This document shows positions 34,199-42,538 of a stretch of 64,000 nucleotides of DNA, piece by piece. Location: the NCBI RefSeq assembly GCF_030813235.1, contig NZ_JAUSUB010000005.1, forward strand, positions 204,984 to 268,983, read 5' to 3'. The DNA is from Cytobacillus purgationiresistens (GTDB lineage: Bacteria > Bacillota > Bacilli > Bacillales > Cytobacillaceae). The translations under genes and the position numbers were made by a program. The notes beneath the pieces were generated by a model. It made no database searches, was not told the origin of the DNA, and saw only the letters and a program-made list of their open reading frames with translations. How positions within the stretch are numbered: position 1 is the stretch's first letter; every line of letters begins with the position of its first letter.

Positions 34199-34918
34199 TT
34201 AAAATTCCACCTCTGTATAATATGTTTGCTTATCTTGACGAATATAGAATTTTGAGTACTCTATAATTTCTTCCTGTTTTGTATAGGTATATCGTTCCCA
34301 TTCAAATACCGCTGTATTAGGTGAAATATGAAGTAATTCCGCCTGTTCATTATTCACAATATATGGTTTGATAAATAGCTTTGCTTTAGCTAACAAAATA
34401 TTAAACTTGTTTTTCAGAATATTATAGATAAGCTCGTTATCTATTTCATCTGATCCAAGGCTTGAACATCTTTCATATGGAAGGAAGGTATATTCTAATG
34501 CCAACGGTTCCCCATTTTCTATTTTTAAGCGTGCTATCTTAATTACTTTCGAACCGTGATTCAAATTCATTTTTTCTGCTATTCCTTGCTCTGCTTTTTC
34601 TACCACGAACTCTAATAATTGATGAGGATGTTCTTCATTAGTTTCAGTGGTCAAGGAAATAAAAGAATTAATATTTTGCTCTTTCTTAAACCCTGAAACA
34701 AACGTGCCTTTTCCCCTTTGTCTATAAAGATAACCCTTATTTACAAGCTCAATAATGGCTCTCTTGACAGTAATTGTACTTATATTAAAGTGGTCAGCTA
34801 GCTCTTGTTCGGTGGGCACTTGCTCGCCAACTGACCATTGCCCCGAAGTAATTTTTTCTTCAAGTACATTCTCCACTTGTCGATAAAGAGGTATATGTTG
34901 ATTTTTATCTATCTGCAT
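34199..34918 (-). CDS. GntR-family regulator (HutC/UTRA type)
   Basis: 239 residues. The winged helix is at 1-70 (PLYRQVENVLEEKITSGQWS, QELADHFNISTITVKRAIIE, RQRGKGTFVSG), followed by a UTRA ligand-binding domain (LEYTFLPYERC, YIVNNEQAELLHISPNTAVF). GGAGA precedes the ATG. It is transcribed toward the operon of the PotD-like transporter with a 178-bp gap. Identical 16-bp sites before both genes suggest that it represses itself and the amine uptake operon until the amine or an analogue binds. Confidence 0.92.
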   Translation of the reverse strand: MQIDKNQHIPLYRQVENVLEEKITSGQWSVGEQVPTEQELADHFNISTITVKRAIIELVNKGYLYRQRGKGTFVSGFKKEQNINSFISLTTETNEEHPHQLLEFVVEKAEQGIAEKMNLNHGSKVIKIARLKIENGEPLALEYTFLPYERCSSLGSDEIDNELIYNILKNKFNILLAKAKLFIKPYIVNNEQAELLHISPNTAVFEWERYTYTKQEEIIEYSKFYIRQDKQTYYTEVEF

Positions 34919-34930
34919 ATTGGTCTCCCT

Positions 34931-34946
34931 AAATATAATGTTATAA
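34931..34946. promoter_or_regulatory. putative GntR operator (autoregulatory)
   Basis: AAATATAATGTTATAA, 12 bp upstream of the GntR start, identical to the reverse-strand copy at 34142-34157. The AT-rich core TATAAT-like sequence could also serve as part of the promoter. Confidence 0.6.
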
Positions 34947-35071
34947 CTTTATATTTTATAAATTTACGCTATTAAAAATAATTTGTCAATATTTTTTGAA
35001 AGTTATTTTAGGGCTGCATCCAGTTATAACGGTGATCAGCTACAGAATGAGGTTTTATACGTTGAATCTTT

Positions 35072-35233
35072 TTATTTCACCAATAGAAGGTATTTCCTAT
35101 AATTTGGGAGACTTTTTCGAGAATGATGTACGATATGGTCTAATGCTTTCAATCCAATATGGTCGTGGCCAATATTTTCATGTCTGTCCTTCCTTGAACC
35201 TTTCACATTCTTAGAATCATTTACATGAACCAT
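35072..35233 (-). pseudogene. C-terminal fragment of endonuclease IV (nfo)
   Basis: On the minus strand the frame from 35233 reads [37 protein letters not shown], which is the metal-binding HVNDSKN...GS-x-DRHENIG block of Nfo/AP endonuclease IV. The following residues (YRKYLLLVK, stop 35072) no longer match. The N-terminal two thirds are absent. The rest of the gap (34947-35071 and 35234-35404) shows no gene; a short reading ERMIGAPHNTKRKPAE near 35300 is unidentified. Confidence 0.78.
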
Positions 35234-35404
35234 GTTGCTTTCATATGTACTCGTCCCTCTTCAATATTATTTTACTCAGCCGGCTTTCTTTTCGTATTAT
35301 GAGGTGCACCTATCATCCTCTCAATTGTACACCTAATGGTAATGGGGAAAAGTTCAGAAAAGACCTATAGAATCTTGATCCAATAACTGGTTTAAACACA
35401 AAAA

Positions 35405-35429
35405 ACAGCCCCACAAAAAGCGGGACTGT
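35405..35429 (-). terminator. terminator of the cold-shock gene
   Basis: Arms ACAGCCCC and GGGACTGT with small bulges, followed on the minus strand by TTTTTGTG, 20 bp past the csp stop. Confidence 0.7.
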
Positions 35430-35449
35430 ACTATTATAGTTCATTAATT

Positions 35450-35650
35450 TTATAGTTTAGTTACGTTAGCAGCTTGTGGTCCACGAGCTCCTTCAACAAC
35501 TTCAAAAGAAACTTCTTGGCCTTCTTCTAAAGATTTGAAACCTTCTGATTGGATTGCTGAGAAATGAACGAATACGTCGTTTCCATCTTCACCTTCAATA
35601 AATCCGAATCCTTTTTCTGCGTTAAACCATTTTACTTTACCGTTTTTCAT
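35450..35650 (-). CDS. cspD: cold-shock protein (CspB/CspD type)
   Basis: 66 residues, full family length. RNP1 KGFGFIEG and RNP2 VFVHFSAI are intact, with [12 protein letters not shown] at the start and [10 protein letters not shown] at the end. It is an RNA chaperone binding single-stranded nucleic acid. The promoter at 35794-35822 implies a leader of about 140 nt, typical of cold-induced csp mRNAs that refold at low temperature. The paralogue letter is uncertain. Confidence 0.95.
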   Translation of the reverse strand: MKNGKVKWFNAEKGFGFIEGEDGNDVFVHFSAIQSEGFKSLEEGQEVSFEVVEGARGPQAANVTKL

Positions 35651-35793
35651 AAACTAAAAATCCTCCTATTGACTTTAAAATAAAGTCATGTGTTAATTCA
35701 CCAATTACAATGTTTATCTTTTTATAACAAGGCTAATTCATATGTGAAAAGCTGTGTTAAATAAGCATAAAACGATGTGTAACGGTTAAATTA

Positions 35794-35822
35794 AATTTAG
35801 CATTATTAACATTCTTTGTCAA
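35794..35822 (-). promoter_or_regulatory. sigma-A promoter of the cold-shock gene
   Basis: Consensus TTGACA, 17-bp spacer, TAAATT with an extended TG motif (TGCTAAATT) on the minus strand. It predicts a 5' leader of about 140 nt before the csp start, in which the thermosensing structure would lie. The leader also covers the gap 35651-35793, which has no gene. Confidence 0.7.
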
Positions 35823-35850
35823 CAAAACGGAACTATCAAATTCCTTTTTT

Positions 35851-35988
35851 TTACTCTTTTAAGCGATCTGGAAGACTTTGAATCGAACTCACGACTACGT
35901 CTAGCTTTGCTTCAATTCGATAGAGAAGAAATAGGGTCACTACGATTGGAAAACCCAGCTCTCCGATCATTCTTACGAATTCATTCAT
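35851..35988 (-). CDS. YvrJ family protein
   Basis: 45 residues: MNEFVRMIGELGFPIVVTLF, LLYRIEAKLDVVVSSIQSLP, DRLKE. One membrane span is followed by an amphipathic helix, the YvrJ pattern (GFPI-V...R-E-KLD). GGGAGGAG lies 9 bp before ATG 35988. It follows the DUF1659 and DUF2922 genes, the usual company of yvrJ in Bacilli. Function unknown. The nearest promoter on this strand beyond it is that of the csp gene. Confidence 0.85.
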   Translation of the reverse strand: MNEFVRMIGELGFPIVVTLFLLYRIEAKLDVVVSSIQSLPDRLKE

Positions 35989-36037
35989 CCAGCGTCACTC
36001 CTCCCTACTCTTACTAATAATTATATTTAATAGAGAG

Positions 36038-36061
36038 GCCGGTTCTACCAAAAAAACCGGC
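36038..36061 (-). terminator. hairpin between the DUF2922 and YvrJ genes
   Basis: Perfect seven-base arms GCCGGTT and AACCGGC, 8 bp past the DUF2922 stop. The T run is in the loop on the minus strand and no U tract follows, so it may act as a processing or attenuation hairpin rather than a terminator. Confidence 0.45.
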
Positions 36062-36069
36062 ACATTCTA

Positions 36070-36288
36070 TTAGGACAAGTCGTAATCAGTAACAGTTCTT
36101 TCTATTAATCTCGCTCCCTTAACTGCTGTGAGAGAACCACTCTTGGATGTAGCTACATCCGCTGCAATCATCTCTCCCATTGATGATTCTATTGCTGGAA
36201 GATCGACAGGCTCTTTCGGCTGGTCAATGGAGATTCTGGTTATACCTCCTTCTTCATTTACAAAAGTCAATTCTAATGTTTTAGTCAT
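36070..36288 (-). CDS. DUF2922 protein
   Basis: 72 residues: KTLELTFVNEEGGITRISID at the start, DLPAIESSMGEMIAADV in the middle and LTAVKGARLIERTVTDYDLS at the end, the DUF2922 pattern. A good ribosome site precedes the ATG. It is the second gene of the DUF1659-DUF2922-YvrJ unit common in Bacillus and close relatives. No function is known. Confidence 0.88.
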   Translation of the reverse strand: MTKTLELTFVNEEGGITRISIDQPKEPVDLPAIESSMGEMIAADVATSKSGSLTAVKGARLIERTVTDYDLS

Positions 36289-36324
36289 TCCGTATTCCTC
36301 CTTTCTTAGTGTGATCGTACAGAC

Positions 36325-36543
36325 TTAATTGATTATATTGAAACTATCATTTCTTTGAATAGATACGAGCTGATCTGCACATAAATTCTCAAATGCAGTT
36401 GAAAATTGGTAAAGCTGCTCACTTGACGCTTCACTCTTAATGTTTCCGAACGTTTTCACCTTGAACATTGGTTCTCCCTTATCATTTAAGCCTGCTACAA
36501 AAGTTAGTCTAAGCTTTGAATCCAATAAAATCGCCTGAGCCAT
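36325..36543 (-). CDS. DUF1659 protein
   Basis: 72 residues: LDSKLRLTFVAGLNDKGEPM then FKVKTFGNIKSEASSEQLYQ and FENLCADQLVSIQRNDSF, the DUF1659 pattern. Ribosome site GGAGGTG precedes the ATG. First gene of the trio; divergent from the holin gene, with a 160-bp shared upstream region. Confidence 0.88.
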   Translation of the reverse strand: MAQAILLDSKLRLTFVAGLNDKGEPMFKVKTFGNIKSEASSEQLYQFSTAFENLCADQLVSIQRNDSFNIIN

Positions 36544-36703
36544 TTTCCATCACCTCCTTTCAACACCTATATACAATCAAATGAAAGAAAAGGATAGGAA
36601 AAAATAGATGTTTTCTATTCTAATTTATTTAATAGGGAAAGAAAACAAGCAATCTCTTAAGTTTTCCATATGATAATAAATAGCCGGAATTGGGGGTGAT
36701 GAT

Positions 36704-36973
36704 ATGAATTTGATGCAATATTTGAACCAAAACTACATTGTATTAATACCGGCTCTTTGGCTCATTGGACATGCACTAAAACAGACACCTCTCATACCTG
36801 ATTGGACCATTATATGGATTCTTTTCATGGTATCTATTGCTATTGGCAGTATTGAATATGGATTTACAATCGATGCAGTAACGAATGGAATTATCGCAGC
36901 AGGCATTAGCGTTTTTGGTCATCAAGTTTTCAAGCAAACAAAGGAAGGGATTGTGATAAATAAAAAGAAGTAA
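36704..36973 (+). CDS. phage-type holin (Phage_holin_5_2 / Hol44 type)
   Basis: 89 residues with three hydrophobic segments: NYIVLIPALWLIGHALKQTP, IIWILFMVSIAIGSIEYGFT and AVTNGIIAAGISVFGHQVF, then a charged tail KEGIVINKKK. The KQTP-IPDW junction is typical of this holin family. GGGGGTGAT precedes the ATG. No endolysin or other phage gene is adjacent, so it is a lone holin, as often seen beside the DUF1659 trio. It has its own terminator. Confidence 0.82.
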   Translation: MNLMQYLNQNYIVLIPALWLIGHALKQTPLIPDWTIIWILFMVSIAIGSIEYGFTIDAVTNGIIAAGISVFGHQVFKQTKEGIVINKKK

Positions 36974-37024
36974 TCTCCCTTAGTGAGTGTGTCTGCCATA
37001 GGAGGTATGATGTTCGTTTGAGTT

Positions 37025-37057
37025 AAGCTGCTCGGAAAGTGATCTTTCCGACAGCTT
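37025..37057 (+). terminator. terminator of the holin gene
   Basis: Arms AAGCTG-TCGGAAAG and CTTTCCGA-CAGCTT with one mismatch, a 4-nt loop, then TTCTTGTTG on the plus strand. Confidence 0.75.
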
Positions 37058-37413
37058 TTCTTGTTGTTAAATGATCAGGATATCGAGATTGGGCTTTTAT
37101 GTAACAGTAACGATATATGGTTTTTATCTACTTTGATAGTTAAGTCTTTTGGCTTTCGCTACATACTTGAATGGATATTAGTTAAGTCCACTAGTTCCCT
37201 ATAGTAGTTTTTTTGTACAGTAGCACTAAGTTGCTACACTAATTTCCTTTTAATCGTTTTGCTTAGCCGTTCGGGCATGAGTTTTAGCGAAAAGTTATCA
37301 AGGTGAATAGAATGGTTAGACTGAGATACCTTTCGTTTATCAGTTTCTATGGCGAAAGTCAGTTCCACTCTTTCATAAATATATCCGAATAGTTTTTCAA
37401 CATATAAAAAAGA

Positions 37414-37434
37414 TCACCAGTTTAATACTGGTGA
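37414..37434 (-). terminator. terminator after the malic enzyme relic
   Basis: Perfect arms TCACCAGT and ACTGGTGA, 5-nt loop, followed on the minus strand by TCTTTTTTATATG. Confidence 0.75.
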
Positions 37435-37549
37435 CCAAATGCAGACCAAAAGATCTAATAGGGAGGAGATCTTACATGATTATATTATGAATATATTGCT
37501 TGTTTGTTTGGACAAACATCCCTCCGCATTCTCATTATTTTTCTATAAT

Positions 37550-37760
37550 TTACGAAAGGTCAGTTTTTTGTAGTTTAGAGCAACTGATGTCCCATCTGAA
37601 ATGACCGCAACTAAATTTCCCTTGCTACTATAATCGTATAATGTATTTTTATCTCTTGCTATTTCTAAACACGACTAAGCAACTCCAGGAGAGTAGGCTA
37701 ATCTTCAGGGTTAATTACTAGCACTTTAGAATATATTCCTATGGTTTCCTTTCGCTCGCT
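37550..37760 (-). pseudogene. malic enzyme N-terminal relic
   Basis: On the minus strand the reading is RLAYSPGVA, a TAG where the family has Glu, then SCLEIARDKNTLYDYSSKGN and LVAVISDGTSVA. This is the YSPGVAEPC...Y-Y-KGN-VAVVTDG-AVLGLG region of NAD-dependent malic enzymes, which holds the catalytic Tyr. More stops lie upstream, and the match ends before the GLG Rossmann motif; the rest of the gene is absent. The gap 37761-37861 shows nothing else. Confidence 0.78.
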
Positions 37761-37861
37761 TATGCAAATCAAGGGACTTCTTTCTAAAATCAAACATTCA
37801 CCTTTTCTCCCCACATCCAACTGGATTAACACAGAATTCTCAGATTTCAATCAAAAAAGTA

Positions 37862-37887
37862 AGGCCTTCCGAAAAACAGAATGGCCT
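37862..37887 (-). terminator. terminator of the ring-cleavage operon
   Basis: Arms AGGCC-TTC and GAA-GGCCT on the minus strand around a T-rich loop, followed by TACTTTTTTG, 20 bp past the last gene of the operon. Confidence 0.75.
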
Positions 37888-37907
37888 GATTACAATTAAT
37901 ATATTTT

Positions 37908-38876
37908 TTATTGATTATATTTCTCTAACAGTTCGATAATGACTTTAAAGGTAGAGGTTGTATCCATGTAAGCATAACGACCATTGCCATTATAGAAATT
38001 ACCTCTTTGTATCACTGGATATCCCATATCTTCTAAAACCTTAATTTTTTCATCCATACCTTTTACAACAAAAGAAATATGGTGAACGCCTTCTCCATTT
38101 GTTTCTAGATGAGTCTTCCAAGTACTTGGAGCGTTGCCTGGTTCAATTAATTCAATTTCAAGAAGCGGTGTTTTAATAAACATATAACGCGAATCAGCTT
38201 CTGTTGGTTTGCCGTTATATACCACTTGAGTAATCTCACTGCCACCAGACTGAATAACAGCTGGTTTTTCCACTCCTAGGAGAGTGCAGTACGCGTCTGC
38301 TGTGGCATCCAGATCTTTCACCACAAGCGCCAATTGTTCGATTTTATTTGTCCCTAACAACGGTTTTCCTGATTCATCACTAGGTTTTGTGTCTCTTGGG
38401 TCAGCACTCTCTAATAGTTCTACTAAGGTTTTAAAATCGTTGAAAGTATCTGCGTAAACATATCTTCCCTCGCTGGAAGTAAACTTACCGCTTTGAAGAA
38501 GCGGATATCCCTTTTCCTCTAAAGCCGGCAGGCGATCCTTTATTAAATCTACTTCAAAGGCAATATGGTGGATGCCTTCACCTTCTGTATCTACAAATTC
38601 TCTCATTGTACCGGGATCTTCATTTGGTTCAATTAATTCAACCTGAACGGTAGATGTATTCAAAAAAACCAATTTACTTCTGGAAGCTGTAGGCTCACCC
38701 TTAAAAACTACTTGTGATACCTCTTGTTCACCTGTAAGAAACCATCCTGGATTTGGAATACCTAATAGCTTAGCAAAATCCGCCGATGCTATTTCAATAT
38801 CTTTCACAACAAAAGCAATTTGGTTTACTTCATTGTTACCTAGTAATGGTTTTAACTCTTTCACCTGTTCTGACAA
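37908..38876 (-). CDS. tandem VOC-domain protein
   Basis: 322 residues from TTG 38876, with GGAGGG 7 bp upstream. Two vicinal-oxygen-chelate repeats: 15-160 (NEVNQIAFVVKDIEIASADF, EGIHHIAFEVD, FKTLVELLE) and 175-318 (NKIEQLALVVKDLDATADAY, EGVHHISFVVK, FKVIIELLE). Each repeat has Gln, His and Glu at ligand positions as in methylmalonyl-CoA-epimerase-like members, not the His of an extradiol dioxygenase. It is the last gene of the ring-cleavage operon, 31 bp after the SDR gene. A lyase, isomerase or epimerase role is possible; the substrate is unknown. Confidence 0.85.
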   Translation of the reverse strand: MSEQVKELKPLLGNNEVNQIAFVVKDIEIASADFAKLLGIPNPGWFLTGEQEVSQVVFKGEPTASRSKLVFLNTSTVQVELIEPNEDPGTMREFVDTEGEGIHHIAFEVDLIKDRLPALEEKGYPLLQSGKFTSSEGRYVYADTFNDFKTLVELLESADPRDTKPSDESGKPLLGTNKIEQLALVVKDLDATADAYCTLLGVEKPAVIQSGGSEITQVVYNGKPTEADSRYMFIKTPLLEIELIEPGNAPSTWKTHLETNGEGVHHISFVVKGMDEKIKVLEDMGYPVIQRGNFYNGNGRYAYMDTTSTFKVIIELLEKYNQ

Positions 38877-38907
38877 TTCAATCCCTCCAAAAGCGCATAT
38901 TCTTTAC

Positions 38908-39693
38908 TCACCCTAGTCCACGGACAGATAAGCCGCCGTCGCTTGCAATGACCTCACCTGTTATTGCACGTGACTTTTTAGATGCAAGTAATAAGTAAGG
39001 ACCTATATGGTCTTCAGAATCCATAGCAATTTGCAAAGGATTTCTTGTTTTAATGCTTTTGGCTTTTGTGTCATTATCTACTTCTTTCACAAAGGGCTTA
39101 AGAGGTGGAATCACATTCAGAGCAGTTAATGTGCCCCCTGGAGCGACTGCATTCACTCTTATTTCAGGGGCAAGTTCAAAGGCTAGCTGTCTCATAAGTC
39201 CGATTTGTGCATGCTTGCTTGCGGTATACCATACGCCGCCTCCATCAGGATAAAAGCCAGCGCCTGATACTGTGAAAATCATGTTGCCTCTCGTTTTTCT
39301 TAGCTCTTCAACACTAGCCCTTGCTCCATTAAAATAGCCTTTGACATTAATATTCATCAGCATATCGTAAGCAGCATTCATAGCTGCTGATGTAACGGTT
39401 TCAAACTTTGCAAAACCATCAAATACACCAGCATTAGCAATAAATACATCCAGTTTGCCGTAGGCTTTTACTGCAGCACTTACCGCCTTTTCATGGTCTT
39501 CATAAGCCGTTACATCACCTGAAATACATTGTACTCTGTCCCCTAAATCCGCTTTAATCTCTTCAAGGCCTTTAACAGATTTATCAAGTATGGTAATAAA
39601 AGCACCCTCATTTGCAAATGTATCAACTACCGCTCTTCCGATGCCTGAGGCGCCTCCAGTTATATAAATCGATTGATTTTTAAAATCAGTCAT
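38908..39693 (-). CDS. SDR dehydrogenase, cis-dihydrodiol dehydrogenase-like
   Basis: 261 residues from ATG 39693 (GGAG 7 bp upstream); the open frame runs 42 codons further into the dioxygenase beta gene. TGGASGIG near residue 10-17, NAGVFDG and catalytic W-YTASK are visible. Beside Rieske dioxygenase genes, members of this group (BphB type) oxidise a cis-dihydrodiol to a catechol using NAD. The gap to the beta subunit gene is 25 bp. The dihydrodiol role is inferred from context. Confidence 0.86.
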   Translation of the reverse strand: MTDFKNQSIYITGGASGIGRAVVDTFANEGAFITILDKSVKGLEEIKADLGDRVQCISGDVTAYEDHEKAVSAAVKAYGKLDVFIANAGVFDGFAKFETVTSAAMNAAYDMLMNINVKGYFNGARASVEELRKTRGNMIFTVSGAGFYPDGGGVWYTASKHAQIGLMRQLAFELAPEIRVNAVAPGGTLTALNVIPPLKPFVKEVDNDTKAKSIKTRNPLQIAMDSEDHIGPYLLLASKKSRAITGEVIASDGGLSVRGLG

Positions 39694-39718
39694 CTGGCTG
39701 CTCCTTCCTGCTGATTTC

Positions 39719-40228
39719 TTAAATGAATATGGCAAGGTTTCTCGTATTGATTGTTGTTTGATCGACAATAAATAAACGTTTTGAAAGTTTCCATTGTCCA
39801 TTTTCATATGTAAATTCATCTTTGCGTTCCCCAGAAATCAAATCATGATGAATATCTGTACTACGGCTACGATAAAGAAGCAAATAACTATTTACAGAAG
39901 CTTTCTGTTCTGGCACGTATTCATCAAGCTTTACATTGCTTACAAACCGGCGTGTACGAGAAGGAGGAATTTCGGCCCATGCATAATCAGTCTTTAAACG
40001 ATCAACGCGAAGCTTTAGCAATTCGATATCATCATCGAAGCAATACATATCTGCTGTATAATCAGGTCTTTCAGTACCTTCCTTGTTTACACGCACCGGC
40101 ATTTGATAAATCAAGCTCTGATGCATGAGGCTAAACCAGCCATCAAAATCGATATCATCAAGAAGCTGGGCCTCTTTATAAAGCCACTGTTCAAATTCAT
40201 AGTTAGCTAGCATTTTTTCAACTGTCAA
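39719..40228 (-). CDS. aromatic-ring-hydroxylating dioxygenase beta subunit
   Basis: 169 residues from TTG 40228, 9 bp from GGAGG; an ATG at 40213 is a weaker alternative. The SnoaL-like beta-subunit pattern is seen in YEFEQWLYKEAQLLDDIDFD, GWFSLMHQSLIYQMPVRV, and WAEIPPSRTRRFVSNVKLDE, then KLSKRLFIVDQTTI. It has a structural role in the alpha3beta3 oxygenase. It lies 44 bp after the alpha gene. Confidence 0.92.
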   Translation of the reverse strand: MTVEKMLANYEFEQWLYKEAQLLDDIDFDGWFSLMHQSLIYQMPVRVNKEGTERPDYTADMYCFDDDIELLKLRVDRLKTDYAWAEIPPSRTRRFVSNVKLDEYVPEQKASVNSYLLLYRSRSTDIHHDLISGERKDEFTYENGQWKLSKRLFIVDQTTINTRNLAIFI

Positions 40229-40272
40229 GATAAACACCCTCCTCAATTACAATCAATTGTCAGCTATAGAAA

Positions 40273-41574
40273 TTAACCATTCATTAAATCTAACCAATAT
40301 TTATAGAAGTTCCTTTGATTCGCTTCGGAGAACTTATCATCGTATGCAACACCCGGTCCAACAAATTCAACAGGCTCACGGTGCATACCCATTGTGTAAT
40401 TATAAGTAAGACCTTTCATTGCCGGCATATGTCCTTTTGCTGCAGCAGTGATATCAGTAAATACTTCAGTATCATCCTGTTCAAAAATACCCGATGGACT
40501 AAAAGTAAGAACGAAGGATTCACGTGAACGCCTTTTCCAATCTTCAGGTGCATTTTTTTCAACTAAGAACCAAGCAATGACCTCCATCTTATCAGCGTCA
40601 ATTGGACGCCATAAGCGAACACTCGTGTTGGAGATTAATTGTCCCTTCACCTTTGTATGAGAAATTAAGAAAGAAAGATGTGGGAATATGTTGCCAATCA
40701 TATTTTTCAAACTGGATAGGACTTCATATTGTTCTTCTGAAAGATTTGCTTTAAATTCATTCTTCAGTTCTTCAGGGAAAGCAAAGTCTGGATTTGGTGT
40801 ACCTAGGTTTAAACCGTGTCCATGATCAGAATGAATTTGATACCCCATTTTTGAATACGTTGCACTTGGTACCATTCCTAATTTAGCGATTGATCCATGT
40901 GTCATCATCGTATGATAGGAATCCCCTACGAAGTTATCAGCGCCGATTTTCCAGTTTGAGTGAATAACGAATCGCTGTGGCGCCCCAACTACCTCCATTT
41001 CCGCTCTGCCTACTAAAATATCAAGATACCATTTAAAGTCACCTAAGAAATCATCCAAAGGCTCCACTTCATCATTCCAAGAACCAAAAAGAAGCCCCTT
41101 ATAAGACTCGATTCTTACCTCTTTAAGACCCATGGTAGATTTATCAAGCTCTTCACCATAAATATTCTTTTGGAGAGGTACACCGATGAGGTCGCCATTA
41201 TTTTTAAAGTTAAACCCATGATACGGACAAACGAATGTAGCTTTATTCCCTTTGTCTGCACGGCAAAGCTTCATTCCGCGATGAGTACACATATTATAAA
41301 AGGCACGAATGCTGTGATCAGCATTACGTGACACAATGATAGAATACCCGGCTAGATCTCTTAACATATAATCATTTTTATTGGGAATCTCTGATTCATG
41401 GCCAATAAAAATCCATGTTTTCATAAAAACTTTCTTATGCTCTAACTCGTAAACCTTGGGATCGGCCAGTACATAGGCAGGTACTGATCCTTCTTCAGGT
41501 CTTACTGTTTCATTTAAATGTTCAAGTAACTCAGCTTTTGTCATATCTTCAATATCTTTTGTCGTTTTAAGCAT
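40273..41574 (-). CDS. Rieske aromatic-ring-hydroxylating dioxygenase alpha subunit
   Basis: 433 residues. The Rieske cluster motif is C96-x-H98-x17-C116-x2-H119 (CTHRG and CPYHGF). The mononuclear iron region reads ADNFVGDSYHTMMTHG, with both His ligands present. It would add O2 to an aromatic ring to give a cis-dihydrodiol. GGGGGAAG precedes the ATG. No ferredoxin or reductase gene is present in the window, so electrons must come from elsewhere. The ring substrate cannot be deduced. Confidence 0.94.
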   Translation of the reverse strand: MLKTTKDIEDMTKAELLEHLNETVRPEEGSVPAYVLADPKVYELEHKKVFMKTWIFIGHESEIPNKNDYMLRDLAGYSIIVSRNADHSIRAFYNMCTHRGMKLCRADKGNKATFVCPYHGFNFKNNGDLIGVPLQKNIYGEELDKSTMGLKEVRIESYKGLLFGSWNDEVEPLDDFLGDFKWYLDILVGRAEMEVVGAPQRFVIHSNWKIGADNFVGDSYHTMMTHGSIAKLGMVPSATYSKMGYQIHSDHGHGLNLGTPNPDFAFPEELKNEFKANLSEEQYEVLSSLKNMIGNIFPHLSFLISHTKVKGQLISNTSVRLWRPIDADKMEVIAWFLVEKNAPEDWKRRSRESFVLTFSPSGIFEQDDTEVFTDITAAAKGHMPAMKGLTYNYTMGMHREPVEFVGPGVAYDDKFSEANQRNFYKYWLDLMNG

Positions 41575-41740
41575 CTGTAACTTCCCCCTTAATAGAAAAT
41601 CCGAGGTGACTCGCTTAAGAGACGATACTTAAGATGAAACGGATTGGAGACATCCACTTTTACCTCCGTGACGTTTTAGCTTAAGAAATCAAACCCTCAA
41701 CCACCACAGCTGCACAATTAAATAATACCCACATCTTAAT

Positions 41741-42523
41741 TTATCCCACACGAATCAATTCGTCTTTATTTTTCAAAGTAGCCAGTACGCTTAATGCCGC
41801 TAGATAGCTTGTTTTAGGATTGCTTGGCATTGGATCATTTTCAATTGCGAGTGATAGTTTTCCAAAGGCACCTGTTGCATCAATCGTATGACTATTCTTT
41901 GTTGCATTTGGATCAGAAATGATTTTCACTTTTGTTTTATCTGTTCCTAAACCTGCCAGTGACAAAATAATCGATACATTAATATTTTTCGGAAATAATT
42001 TGATTGCCTCAGTTGCTGAGCCATCAAATATTACTGTTAATTCATCTTTTGGCGCATTTGCCAATGCATGCGGAGGCTTAGTAGTAGTAATTGATACAGA
42101 GGCAAGGTCCCCATTTGATCGGGCAGCCTTTAAAATATCCAATCCGCCAACGGCACCAGATGGCAAATAAATTCTTGTACCCACCTTATGGCATATAGCC
42201 TCTAACTCGCTGTAAAAGTCGGCATCAGCTAAAGCCCCTACACTACTTAATATTAAATCCTTGCCGCTTGAAAGTATAGTCGCTGCAAATTCCTGAACAA
42301 CTTCTACTGTCGCTGCTTCAACAACCGCATCAACATCTGAGTCTATCAAGTCTTGCATCGTCTCATAATTCGCAACCCCAAACTTACTAGTAATCTCTTT
42401 AGCTGTTGATTGATTCCTCGTAAAAAGGGCAACAATTTGGGTGTCCTTAATCACTTTGTCACCATTCACTCTTTGGAGTAGAAACTGACCGATGTTTCCG
42501 CCCCCAATTAAACCTAACTTCAT
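41741..42523 (-). CDS. aspartate dehydrogenase-like protein (DUF108 / NadX family)
   Basis: 260 residues. The Rossmann motif LGLIGGGNIGQFLLQRV is at 3-19; VVEAATVEVVQEFAATILSS, YLPSGAVGGLDILKAA and the late TKNSHTIDATGAFGKLSLAI are family blocks, the latter with the catalytic His. Known members oxidise L-aspartate or reduce imino acids. In this operon, next to an aldehyde dehydrogenase, it may act on another amino or keto acid. The 166-bp gap before the dioxygenase alpha gene shows no clear terminator. Confidence 0.87.
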   Translation of the reverse strand: MKLGLIGGGNIGQFLLQRVNGDKVIKDTQIVALFTRNQSTAKEITSKFGVANYETMQDLIDSDVDAVVEAATVEVVQEFAATILSSGKDLILSSVGALADADFYSELEAICHKVGTRIYLPSGAVGGLDILKAARSNGDLASVSITTTKPPHALANAPKDELTVIFDGSATEAIKLFPKNINVSIILSLAGLGTDKTKVKIISDPNATKNSHTIDATGAFGKLSLAIENDPMPSNPKTSYLAALSVLATLKNKDELIRVG

Positions 42524-42538
42524 TAAAATCCCTCTTTC

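Larger units (their letters stand above)
36974..37549. other. gene-free region downstream of the holin
   Basis: It contains the holin terminator (37025-37057) and a minus-strand terminator (37414-37434). Between 37058 and 37413 no coding signal, repeat or RNA gene was seen. An AGATCT pair around GGGAGG at 37448-37471 is unexplained. Confidence 0.5.

Noticed and set aside
34996..35214. plus-strand 72-codon ORF
   Set aside because: It is antisense to the clear endonuclease IV fragment, which explains its open frame.
36704..36973. prophage remnant
   Set aside because: Only a lone holin is present, with no lysin, tail, integrase or att-like repeat; it accompanies the DUF1659 trio as in other Bacilli.
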